Origin: Roseimaritima sediminicola
GTDB lineage: Bacteria > Planctomycetota > Planctomycetia > Pirellulales > Pirellulaceae
DNA length: 32,060 nucleotides
Direction: 5' to 3'
NCBI RefSeq assembly: GCF_009618275.1
Contig: NZ_WIAD01000060.1
Location: forward strand, 1 to 32,060
The stretch's first letter is position 1. Each line of letters begins with the position of its first letter. The position numbers and the translations under genes were made by a program. Under the pieces are notes generated by a model. The model was not told the DNA's origin. It saw only the letters and a list, made by a program, of their open reading frames with translations, and made no database searches. Below, piece after piece: positions 23,770-32,060 of the stretch.

Positions 23770-24566
23770 CGGCGTGGTGCCGCCCGAGGTGTGTTTGTGG
23801 CTTCGGTGGCTTCGCCGGAAGGGGTGAGCGCCAGCAGGTTGGCGTCGTAGGTGAGGATGCCCAAATGGATCGAGGCGGCCACCTGCGACAGGGGTGCGGC
23901 GTACTTGCCGGTCGGAGCCAAGGGATTGGGGTGCAGCGGGTCGGCGATGAAGACCTGGCCGCTGTGATGGTCGTAACCGTGCAGGACCACAAAATGGCCC
24001 GTGGGTTCGCCCGCGATGTCGTCCTGAGTGCTGCTGATGCCGTGCCGATCGACCGCGTGGCTGCGTTCGCGGCATTCTTGATACAGGTACGTCGCACTCA
24101 AACCGCACAGCAGCGGGATGCCCTGCGTCAGCGACTGGACGATCAGTTGTTCATCCAGGGGCCGCATTTGAACTTGGCCGCCGAGCGACAGGAAACGCAG
24201 GTAGGATTGCGTCGACACCCGCAGACGATCCTGATCCAAATCGGTTCGCTGGCCCTTGGAGACCAGTTGTTGGCGAAGCTTGGCGGCCAGCAAATCCGAC
24301 TCGGCGGTTCCCGTCGCGGCGAACCAGGTGGGGTCGAACAGCTGGAGGTTATAGGTGTTGATGACCGCCCGGTAACCGCGGCTAAGCCCGTGGCAAGCCA
24401 ACTGTACGGCCATCGTCCCGCCACTGCCCAGCCGGCCGACCTCCTCGATCAAGTCGTTCAGCTCGACCGGGTCGTTCCAGTACTGATAGACGGCGGCCAA
24501 ACAGGTAGGGCCACAGCTGGAGTCGGTGGGTTGGGGCTGGATCTCCAGCTCCAGAGCGTGCCTCAT
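23766..24566 (-). CDS. C39-like cysteine peptidase / transglutaminase-fold protein
   Basis: A 266-residue papain-fold protein of the peptidase C39-like type. The N-terminal QPTDSSCGPTCLAAVYQYW carries C18, GHFVVLHGYDHHSGQVFIADP gives H191 and D209, completing the Cys-His-Asp triad. It has no transporter domains and no signal peptide from the chosen ATG at 24566, so it is probably cytoplasmic, unlike bacteriocin-exporting C39 proteases. A longer frame opens upstream, but its residues look non-coding. It is the first gene of the four-gene cassette, isolated from the upstream gene by a strong terminator, and its stop overlaps the ATP-grasp start. It may hydrolyse or transfer amide bonds on the cassette's product. 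Confidence 0.85.
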   Translation of the reverse strand: MRHALELEIQPQPTDSSCGPTCLAAVYQYWNDPVELNDLIEEVGRLGSGGTMAVQLACHGLSRGYRAVINTYNLQLFDPTWFAATGTAESDLLAAKLRQQLVSKGQRTDLDQDRLRVSTQSYLRFLSLGGQVQMRPLDEQLIVQSLTQGIPLLCGLSATYLYQECRERSHAVDRHGISSTQDDIAGEPTGHFVVLHGYDHHSGQVFIADPLHPNPLAPTGKYAAPLSQVAASIHLGILTYDANLLALTPSGEATEATNTPRAAPRR

Positions 24567-24691
24567 CGGCGTATTCGATGCAACGGTGACCAAGCCTGAA
24601 CAGACGCGACAGCCGCACAAACAACAGGTTGCTCCCAGTGGGAGCGGCGGAATTGTAGTCCGGCGACAAGTCCGCAAGTAGTCATAAAACG

Positions 24692-24724
24692 AAAAGATTC
24701 GGTTCCGAGGGAACCGAATCTTTT
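24692..24724 (-). terminator. strong intrinsic terminator, probably bidirectional
   Basis: A perfect 15-bp stem, AAAAGATTCGGTTCC at 24692-24706 pairing with 24710-24724, and a 3-nt GAG loop. The stem's A/T ends provide a short U-tract in either direction. It lies downstream of the Ala/Gln-rich gene (minus strand) and upstream of the C39-like gene, so it marks the boundary between the two transcription units. Confidence 0.85.
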
Positions 24725-24781
24725 CACACCTGTTCCAGCGTGGTTCACAAATTCGCCCGCCGTTGGGCGTACGCCTCTGCC

Positions 24782-26125
24782 TTAGCGAGCTGATCCGCTG
24801 GCTTTGCCCGCGGCGTTGCCTTGAGCGCGAGCGGCCGTCTGAGCCGCCGGCTGAGCGGCCGAACCGGCTTCGGCGCTGCCGCCGAACTGAGCTTGAGCTT
24901 GAGCTCGTGCTCGGGCCTGCGCTTGGGCTTGGGCTTGGGTCTGGCCGGCGGCTTGCATGGCGGCTTCGCCTTGACCCTGCACGCGGTTCTGAGCGCTGGC
25001 ACCGAACTGCGCGGCGGCGCTACCGGCCTGTTGAGCTTGCGCCGCAGCGGCGTTGGCCCCGGCCTGGCCGGCCGCGACGGCTCGTCCGCGGGCGTTCAGG
25101 GCGGCGGCACCGGCTGCGTTCGCTTGAGCGCCGGCCTGGGCTCGCAGCGATGCTTGCAGTTGGCTTTGCGCGTTGGCAAACGCGTCCAGACGCTGCTCCA
25201 GCTGGTCGGCTCGCAGCAGCAGTTCCGCACTGCCCCGCTCGATCGCTTCGTCACGCATCTGCGAGATTTCGGCCCGGCGTTGGCTCGCGGCGATTCGGAT
25301 TCGCGTCGCCAGATCCAGTTGACCGCTGAGCGTGGCGTTCTGGTTGGCGCCGCCCGACAGCACGGTGTTGAGACTGGACGATGCGGTACCGGCAGACTGG
25401 GCCGCGTCGTCCTGTTCTGGCGAAGCTGCAGTCGGTTGCGACTTTTCGGGAGCGGGGGCCGTGGGAGCCGCGTTGCTCGCTTGCTCGCCCGCGGTGGGCT
25501 GAGTGTCCTGACCGGCCTGAGCGTCCTGACCGGGGCGAGCGGCTTCCTGACGTAGCGGATTGAAGCGACCGAAGATGTTGTCGTACACCGCCACGTCGGC
25601 TTCGGTGATGCCTGGCGGAAGTCCGACCTGAGCGTTGGCACGAAGGTTCGCATTGGCTCCGGCGCCACCGCGAGCACCGCCCGCCGGACCGTGGGTTTGG
25701 CCGCCTGCACGAGCTCCGGCCGCTACGTTGGCTCCGACACCCAGCCGCAGGCCTCCGGCGGTTCGCAGGCCGCTGTCGCCGGCTTGTTGGGCGGCGCGAG
25801 CACTGCGCTGCGCGGCTTGGGCGGCGCGCTGGGCGACGGCCGCCGCGCGGCGCGCTTCGGCTTGCACGCGGGCTTGAACCTGACCCTGAATCTGGCTTTG
25901 GATCTGGTTCTGCACGCGGGCCTGGACTTGGGCTTGAGCCCGAGCCTGCACGCGCTGCTGCACTTGGGACTGGACGCGATCGGCCTGGGCGGCGGCTTGG
26001 GCGCGGCCTGCGGCACCGCCGGCGGCACTGCCTAAACCGCCCAGCCCCTGGGCGGCGACCGGTGCGGTGGGCAGGCACCAGGGCAACGCGCCCAACAACG
26101 CGGCCAGAATCGTTTTCTTCTTCAT
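24782..26125 (-). CDS. secreted Ala/Gln/Arg-rich low-complexity protein
   Basis: A 447-residue exported protein. The signal peptide MKKKTILAALLGALPWCLP ends near PVAAQG. Residues about 40-110 are built from RVQxQVQxR-type repeats (Gln/Ala/Arg), predicted as a long amphipathic coiled coil. A central ordered patch, LPPGITEADVAVYDNIFGRFNPLR (about 185-210), is followed by a Gln/Pro/Ala linker and a helical segment LDLATRIRIAASQRRAEISQMRDEA (about 280-310). The C-terminal third is again Ala/Gln/Gly repeats. GGAG lies eight bases upstream of the ATG at 26125. It is divergent from the TPR/beta-barrel gene and ends before a strong terminator. No enzymatic motif is present; a structural envelope or extracellular-matrix role is a guess. 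Confidence 0.8.
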   Translation of the reverse strand: MKKKTILAALLGALPWCLPTAPVAAQGLGGLGSAAGGAAGRAQAAAQADRVQSQVQQRVQARAQAQVQARVQNQIQSQIQGQVQARVQAEARRAAAVAQRAAQAAQRSARAAQQAGDSGLRTAGGLRLGVGANVAAGARAGGQTHGPAGGARGGAGANANLRANAQVGLPPGITEADVAVYDNIFGRFNPLRQEAARPGQDAQAGQDTQPTAGEQASNAAPTAPAPEKSQPTAASPEQDDAAQSAGTASSSLNTVLSGGANQNATLSGQLDLATRIRIAASQRRAEISQMRDEAIERGSAELLLRADQLEQRLDAFANAQSQLQASLRAQAGAQANAAGAAALNARGRAVAAGQAGANAAAAQAQQAGSAAAQFGASAQNRVQGQGEAAMQAAGQTQAQAQAQARARAQAQAQFGGSAEAGSAAQPAAQTAARAQGNAAGKASGSAR

Positions 26126-26307
26126 GCTCAAACTCCGTTTCGGGGGCATCCGTGTCGACAGCGAAGGCGTTTGCCGGTGCATCCTAACCTTCGGTGTTTC
26201 AGAGGATTCGGGATGGATTCGCCGTCCGAAATTTTGGTACTGGTCGGCTTCCACCTTGCGAACCTCACGGTGGTCTATACCGAATCGCCCGGGGCGAACG
26301 AAAGACG

Positions 26308-26313
26308 AAGGAG
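26308..26313 (+). promoter_or_regulatory. Shine-Dalgarno sequence that sets a TTG start
   Basis: AAGGAG six bases before the TTG at 26320. It is the best ribosome binding site in front of the TPR/beta-barrel frame and argues against the upstream ATG at 26194. Confidence 0.7.
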
Positions 26314-26319
26314 CCCATT

Positions 26320-27864
26320 TTGTTTGCATTTCGAGCCACGGCATCCATCTTCGCGCTCGTTCGGGTGGGGGAACCCGTTGGTTTGCGGGAACCGGTGCCA
26401 GCCCGAAGGCGGGCCTTCGTGGTCGGCCTGCTCGGCCAGTTGACGATGCTCGGCATGACCGCAGTCGCAAACGCCCAGCCCGCGCCAGCACCGCCGCCGG
26501 CCTCATCTACCGACCCGATGCTCTCGATGCTGTACGAGCGAGTCCAGCGGGACCCGACCCACGCCGACTCGTGGCGCCTGATCGGCAAGCTGCAGGCTCG
26601 CGGCGGCAACCCGACGGCGGCCACCGATGCGTTGATGCGGGCGCTGGAAATCGATTCCCACAGCGCCGCGACGCATTTTGATTTGGGGCAACTGCTGTGG
26701 GACGCCGGCGACACGGCCAGCGCTCAAACCCATTTCCAGCGCTGCGTGGCCATCGCTCCGCACAGCGACTACGCTCGGCGGCTGCGCGAGGCGGGCCGGG
26801 CCCCGCCGCTGGAGAACGGTGCCGCCGCGACGCCGGTCGCCGTCAGCTCCGACGTGGCGTATGCCTTGGCCGAACGATCGGCCGGAGCCACCGAGGACGA
26901 ACCGCTGAAGCCGGTCGGCTATGAGATTCAAACCTTTGATGGTGCCGATGACCTGGACCGCCGCCTGGATCTGCTGCGCAGCGACGCCGATCCGACGCTG
27001 AAACGGCTGCGCGTGTTTCTCGAAACCGGCATGCTGTACAACTCCAACGTCAGCCTGACGCCGATCAGCCGCGAGTTGGCCGACGCGGACGCGGAAAGTT
27101 TTCAGGGCTTTCTGAACCCGGAACTGGAATACGTTGCTTTCCGTCGCGAGGTCTGGCGCGGTGGCGGGTTGCTGCGCGGCTACTTCAGCGTCAACGAGTC
27201 GTCGCAGAGCGAGTTTGATCTGGCCAGTTTCCAGCCCGGGGCGTTCCTCGAACGCGACTTCCAGGTGGGCAGCAGCGAATGGATCGGACGCCTGGAACAC
27301 GTCTACTCGCTGGACCTGCTGGGCGGAGATCGTTTTGGCGATCGCCACAGCGTGACCGCCTCGATGATCATGATCCGGCCCGACCTGGACGTGATCTACA
27401 CGTACTTTACCGCGGCGTTTTCGCAGTTCGACCAGGACGGCATCGATCCACAGGTCAACTCGCTGGACGGCCAGTCGTACACGGGCGGGATCAGCCGATT
27501 CTTTCAAACGGGCAATGACTGGTTGCCGACCTACAGTCTGGGCATGGACCTGGAGGCGGCCGACACCGAGGGCAGCGATTATCGCTACTGGGCCGCGAGC
27601 GCGCACGGCGATGTGACCTGTCAGCTGGCCGAGCGATGGAGTTTGATCACCACGGTCGGCGTCGGCCATCGCGACTACTACGACTTCACCGGCCCGGTCA
27701 GCCGCGATGAGTTGACGTGGCGCGTGCACACCAAGCTGCGCTGGCAAGTGTCCGACGCCTGGTCGTGGGCGTTGGTAGCGGGCCACGACCGCTTCGCCTC
27801 GGACAACGAAGATTTCGACGCCGAAAGAACCGAAGGCGGCATTCTGGCGACGCTGAATTACTGA
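26320..27864 (+). CDS. TPR plus outer-membrane beta-barrel protein
   Basis: A 514-residue envelope protein starting at TTG behind a good AAGGAG. After a basic leader, a hydrophobic segment AFVVGLLGQLTMLGMTAVANA (about 32-52) forms a signal peptide with cleavage near ANA-Q. Residues about 80-155 hold two TPR units (DSWRLIGKLQARGGNPTAAT and HFDLGQLLWDAGDTASAQTH). From about 225 the sequence alternates hydrophobic and polar residues with many aromatics, as in amphipathic barrel strands, and ends in a terminal aromatic (ATLNY), typical for beta-barrel assembly machinery substrates. The architecture resembles TPR-barrel exporters such as Slam-type (DUF560) or PgaA-like proteins; orthology is unproven. 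It is divergent from the Ala/Gln-rich secreted protein, a possible client. A 26-bp-stem hairpin follows the stop. Confidence 0.83.
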   Translation: MFAFRATASIFALVRVGEPVGLREPVPARRRAFVVGLLGQLTMLGMTAVANAQPAPAPPPASSTDPMLSMLYERVQRDPTHADSWRLIGKLQARGGNPTAATDALMRALEIDSHSAATHFDLGQLLWDAGDTASAQTHFQRCVAIAPHSDYARRLREAGRAPPLENGAAATPVAVSSDVAYALAERSAGATEDEPLKPVGYEIQTFDGADDLDRRLDLLRSDADPTLKRLRVFLETGMLYNSNVSLTPISRELADADAESFQGFLNPELEYVAFRREVWRGGGLLRGYFSVNESSQSEFDLASFQPGAFLERDFQVGSSEWIGRLEHVYSLDLLGGDRFGDRHSVTASMIMIRPDLDVIYTYFTAAFSQFDQDGIDPQVNSLDGQSYTGGISRFFQTGNDWLPTYSLGMDLEAADTEGSDYRYWAASAHGDVTCQLAERWSLITTVGVGHRDYYDFTGPVSRDELTWRVHTKLRWQVSDAWSWALVAGHDRFASDNEDFDAERTEGGILATLNY

Positions 27865-27871
27865 GTGAAGG

Positions 27872-27935
27872 CAGTGGCATAGGCTTCCAGCCTGTGAGGA
27901 GAAATGCCTTCACAGGCTAGAAGCCTATGCCACTG
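27872..27935. repeat. inverted pair of the 26-bp CAGTGGCATAGGCTTCCAGC repeat
   Basis: The 26-bp unit at 27872-27897 and its inverse at 27910-27935 (one mismatch) form a large hairpin with a 12-nt loop, starting 8 bp after the TPR/barrel stop. It probably ends that transcript. The same unit occurs at 28338-28363 and in four tandem copies at 30839-30957. Confidence 0.85.
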
Positions 27936-27989
27936 ATCCCGTAACTGAACCGCGCCAGACTTTGGACCGGTTCGCCACCATGCTCTTCT

Positions 27990-28200
27990 TAGCCCGCAGG
28001 GCGGCACAGCCCCTGCCGGGGACGTGAGTCCCCGGGATATCCAGGAAAAAATGCGCGCAGCCCGAAGGGCGGCACAGGGTGTGCGCATCTCTGTCGCCCC
28101 TCCGGGGCTTTTGTTTGTTTGGGGGGGTGCGGACCGGCGGTTGACACCGCCGGCAGGGGCTGTGTCGCCCTCCGGGCTGTTGCGCGCGTGTTGTTCTCCT
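27990..28200. repeat. GC-rich dispersed repeat block
   Basis: Repeated strings such as AGCCCGNAGGGCGGCACAG (twice), a CCGGGGACGTGAGTCCCCGG hairpin and TGTCGCCCCTCCGGGGCT. They resemble but do not duplicate the blocks at 19858 and 31862. The 500-bp stretch 27865-28364 consists almost wholly of such elements; no gene is supported. Confidence 0.65.
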
Positions 28201-28205
28201 CCATA

Positions 28206-28250
28206 GTAGCTCGGCTGTCCCAGCCGAGGGCGATGTGGTCCACGGTTGGG
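28206..28250. repeat. GTAGCTCGGCTGTCCCAGCC repeat, degenerate copy
   Basis: The left arm is intact; the right arm (ACGGTTGGGACGCTTCT) has diverged from the inverse. It is the same family as 13781-13834 and 30743-30802. Confidence 0.7.
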
Positions 28251-28260
28251 ACGCTTCTGT

Positions 28261-28324
28261 CCAAACTCTGGCGAGCTCGGCTACCACCCGTCCGCCCCGT
28301 CCAAACTCTAGCGAGTTCGGCTAC
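28261..28324. repeat. two direct copies of the 24-bp CCAAACTCTGGCGAGTTCGG repeat
   Basis: The copies at 28261-28284 and 28301-28324 differ from each other at two positions and are separated by 16 bp. Others lie at 5395-5418 and, inverted, 31576-31599. Confidence 0.75.
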
Positions 28325-28337
28325 GAGGCTGGGGACT

Positions 28338-28363
28338 TCACAGGCTGGAAGCCTTGGCCACTG
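28338..28363. repeat. single 26-bp TCACAGGCTGGAAGCCTNGG repeat next to the kinase stop
   Basis: One unit of the family at 27872 and 30839, ending one base before the stop codon of the kinase gene (minus strand). Confidence 0.75.
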
Positions 28364-28364
28364 C

Positions 28365-30629
<2,265 letters not shown>

Positions 30630-30742
30630 CGGAGGCTCCTCAGTCGAGTTATCATTAGCATAAGTGCCCGCGACGGACGGGACCAATCGCAGGGTGCCTG
30701 ATAAGATGAACGCAGGAGCCTGACAGGAAAAAAGAAAAGAAA

Positions 30743-30802
30743 AGTAGCTCGGCTGTCCCAGCCGTAGAGGGAAGGATTCTCGGCTGGGACAGCCGAGCTA
30801 CT
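30743..30802. repeat. perfect palindromic repeat in the kinase/ECF divergent region
   Basis: A perfect 22-bp inverted repeat (AGTAGCTCGGCTGTCCCAGC and on) with a 16-nt spacer. It is the best-preserved member of the family at 13781 and 28206, and it lies between the divergent starts of the kinase and sigma factor genes. Confidence 0.85.
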
Positions 30803-30838
30803 ATGGGACAGTTGTGGTGGTGTGGGGTGTAGAGGACG

Positions 30839-30957
30839 TTTTCACAGGCTGGAAGCCTATGCCACTGGTTTTCACAGGCTGGAAGCCTATGCCACTGGTT
30901 TTCACAGGCTGGAAGCCTATGCCACTGTTTTCACAGGCTGGAAGCCTATGCCACTGG
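30839..30957. repeat. four tandem 29-30 bp units upstream of the ECF sigma gene
   Basis: Four head-to-tail copies of TTTTCACAGGCTGGAAGCCT plus ATGCCACTGG (30839-30868, 30869-30898, 30899-30927, 30928-30957), with no unique spacers. Each unit contains AGGCT-GGA-AGCCT, able to form a small hairpin. The array ends about 18 bp before the ECF start codon and could shape its leader RNA or promoter. Confidence 0.9.
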
Positions 30958-30975
30958 TTTTTTGGATTTGGATTG

Positions 30976-31560
30976 ATGACGGCTGAGCATCCCACTCTAT
31001 CGACGATGTGGCTCGGTGGCGTGCGGGCGATGGATGCGGACAGCTGGAGCCGGTTGGTCAGCACGTTCGGGCCGATTGTGTATCGCTGGTGCCGCACCGC
31101 CGGGGTGGCCGAGGCCGACGCGCCGGACGTGGTCCAAGAAGTTTTTACCGCGGTGGTGCGAGCCATCGTGCGGTTCGAACGCGAGAAGACCGAGGGCAGC
31201 TTCCGCAGTTGGTTGGCCACGATCACGCGCAACAAGGTGCGCGATTATTTTCGCCGGCGGCAGGATCACGCCCGCGCCGCCGGCGGGACCGAACCGCTGG
31301 TCCGGCTCGAGCAGATGGCCGAGGACCTGGATTCGACGATCACGCCGGCCAGCGGCTTCAGTCCGCTGGTGCAGCGGCTGGTCCAGCAGGTGCAGAGCGA
31401 GTTCGAGCCGGCCACCTGGCAAGCGTTCTGGCGAACCACCGTCGGCCAACAACCGGCCCGCGACGTCGCCGACGAGCTGGAGATGTCGGTCGCCAGCGTG
31501 TATCAAGCCAAGAGCCGCGTGCTCCGCCGGTTAAGGCAACGCATGGCGGAGTATTCGTAG
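30976..31560 (+). CDS. ECF-family RNA polymerase sigma factor
   Basis: A 194-residue sigma-70 family regulator. Region 2 (about 20-85) has SRLVSTFGPIVYRWCRTAGV, the DVVQEVFTAVVRAI core helix and the SFRSWLATITRNKVRDYFRRR -10-binding helix. Region 4 (about 145-190) has WQAFWRTTVGQQPARDVADEL and the recognition helix MSVASVYQAKSRVLRRLRQR. The sequence follows the planctomycete ECF type linked to Ser/Thr kinases. The frame is open upstream through the tandem repeats, but I chose the ATG at 30976 because the repeats (which would read as FTGWKPMPLV units) are not plausible protein; the ATG at 31006 is an alternative. Its divergent partner is the zinc-finger/kinase/DUF1559 protein. Confidence 0.92.
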   Translation: MTAEHPTLSTMWLGGVRAMDADSWSRLVSTFGPIVYRWCRTAGVAEADAPDVVQEVFTAVVRAIVRFEREKTEGSFRSWLATITRNKVRDYFRRRQDHARAAGGTEPLVRLEQMAEDLDSTITPASGFSPLVQRLVQQVQSEFEPATWQAFWRTTVGQQPARDVADELEMSVASVYQAKSRVLRRLRQRMAEYS

Positions 31561-31575
31561 AGCGGGTTGGTTGTC

Positions 31576-31599
31576 GTAGCTGAACTCGCCAGAGTTTGG
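31576..31599 (-). repeat. inverted copy of the 24-bp CCAAACTCTGGCGAGTTCGG repeat
   Basis: Found 15 bp after the ECF stop codon; one mismatch to the consensus of the copies at 28261 and 28301. Confidence 0.7.
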
Positions 31600-31601
31600 G
31601 C

Positions 31602-31714
<113 letters not shown>

Positions 31715-31759
31715 ATTTGAGATTTGCCGACTCTCACGGAAACCATGTACGAATAGAAT

Positions 31760-31851
31760 CGTTTTCTCCCCTCACCCCCGCCCCTCTCCCCCAAATCCTG
31801 ACTCGCTTAGGCTCGCCAGGATTTGGGGGAGAGGGGAGAAAACGATTTTTT
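31760..31851. repeat. hairpin repeat, inverted second copy, followed by T-run
   Basis: The inverse of the element at 22095-22175. GCCCCTCTCCCCCAAATCC pairs with GGATTTGGGGGAGAGGGG, enclosing CTGACTCGCTTAGGCTCGCC. TTTTCTCCCCTC at the left end also pairs with GAGGGGAGAAAA at the right. A run of six T follows, so it could terminate plus-strand transcription. Confidence 0.8.
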
Positions 31852-31861
31852 CAGACAATCT

Positions 31862-32060
31862 CCTGACTCCAATGGAATCTATGTGCGGGACCGGACGTTC
31901 CCGAATCGCGGAGCGATTGTCTGTGGTAGCCCCAAAGCGCGAGCCCGGGAAAACGTAACGGGCGCGAACGAAAGCCCTGGAAGGGCGACAGGAAGGTTGG
32001 CACCGGAATTCATGTCGTCCCTCCGGGACTGGCGCGCGAGTGTGGGGTGCCGGCACCCCG
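31862..32060. repeat. GC-rich dispersed repeat block, copy 2 (runs off the window)
   Basis: It repeats the order of elements at 19858-20069: CGTTCCCGAATCGCGGAGCG, the GCGAGCCCGGG string, GAAAGCCCTGGAAGGGCGAC, GTCCCTCCGGGACT and GGCACCCCG. It is not identical but clearly the same family. No gene is supported between 31561 and the window end. Confidence 0.75.

Noticed and set aside
23766-24566. Bacteriocin-processing C39 transporter
   Set aside because: The protein has only the papain-like domain; membrane and ATPase domains and a double-glycine precursor are absent.
30839-30957. Four regular 29-30 bp repeats as a CRISPR array
   Set aside because: The units are directly contiguous with no unique spacers, and no cas genes are present.
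30814-30975. N-terminal extension of the ECF sigma factor with FTGWKPMPLV repeats
   Set aside because: These residues are a translation of the dispersed DNA repeat, which also occurs in intergenic positions; sigma homology begins later.

Overview
The window looks like a piece of a planctomycete chromosome, probably of the Pirellulaceae (Rhodopirellula/Roseimaritima-like). This rests on high GC, long spurious antisense ORFs, DUF1559 proteins with a prepilin-type N-terminus, an ECF sigma factor facing a Ser/Thr kinase that carries a zinc-finger-like N-terminus and a DUF1559-like tail, a membrane protein starting with NPYQPP, and several families of palindromic intergenic repeats. The genus is inference; no rRNA or tRNA gene was seen.

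Layout. 1-5.4 kb: mostly minus-strand genes (secreted hypothetical protein, DinB-family protein, SMI1/KNR4-type protein, sugar-phosphate isomerase/epimerase-like TIM barrel, a possible ACP-phosphodiesterase-like protein) and one small plus-strand membrane protein. 5.4-6.1 kb: a 65-codon gene preceded by a textbook sigma-54 promoter and an upstream inverted repeat. 6.1-7.1 kb: a hypothetical gene and endonuclease III (nth), divergent with only 13 bp between start codons. 7.3-11.1 kb: a 1259-aa FtsX-type ABC permease without a neighbouring ATPase, bracketed by two copies of a 131-134 bp palindromic element. 11.3-13.7 kb: a three-gene minus-strand operon encoding an Lnb-like (DUF4105) protein, a His/Cys-rich secreted protein and a DUF1559 protein with a histidine-rich insert. 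13.8-17.7 kb: sdhC-sdhA-sdhB (succinate dehydrogenase). 18.0-19.8 kb: a stand-alone response regulator and the 2-oxoglutarate dehydrogenase E2 gene, so central carbon genes cluster here. 20.1-24.6 kb: a four-gene minus-strand cassette, C39-like peptidase, RLAN/RimK-type ATP-grasp ligase, GCS2-type carboxylate-amine ligase and N-formylglutamate-amidohydrolase-like hydrolase; two junctions are ATGA stop/start overlaps and a strong terminator lies upstream. 24.8-27.9 kb: a divergent pair encoding an Ala/Gln-rich secreted low-complexity protein and a TPR plus outer-membrane beta-barrel protein. 28.4-31.6 kb: the Ser/Thr kinase-DUF1559 receptor and its divergent ECF sigma factor. 31.6-32.06 kb: repeats only.

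The best candidate for an uncharacterised system is the 20.1-24.6 kb cassette. It combines two ATP-dependent amide-bond-forming families with two amide-hydrolysing families and probably makes and trims a small peptide-like product or tag. Second is the 11.3-13.7 kb operon, which combines lipoprotein N-acylation-type chemistry with two putative metal-binding secreted proteins. Third is the sigma-54-controlled small gene at 5.4-5.9 kb. The intergenic DNA is also unusual: at least six repeat families, mostly hairpin-forming, sit at gene ends and in divergent promoter regions.
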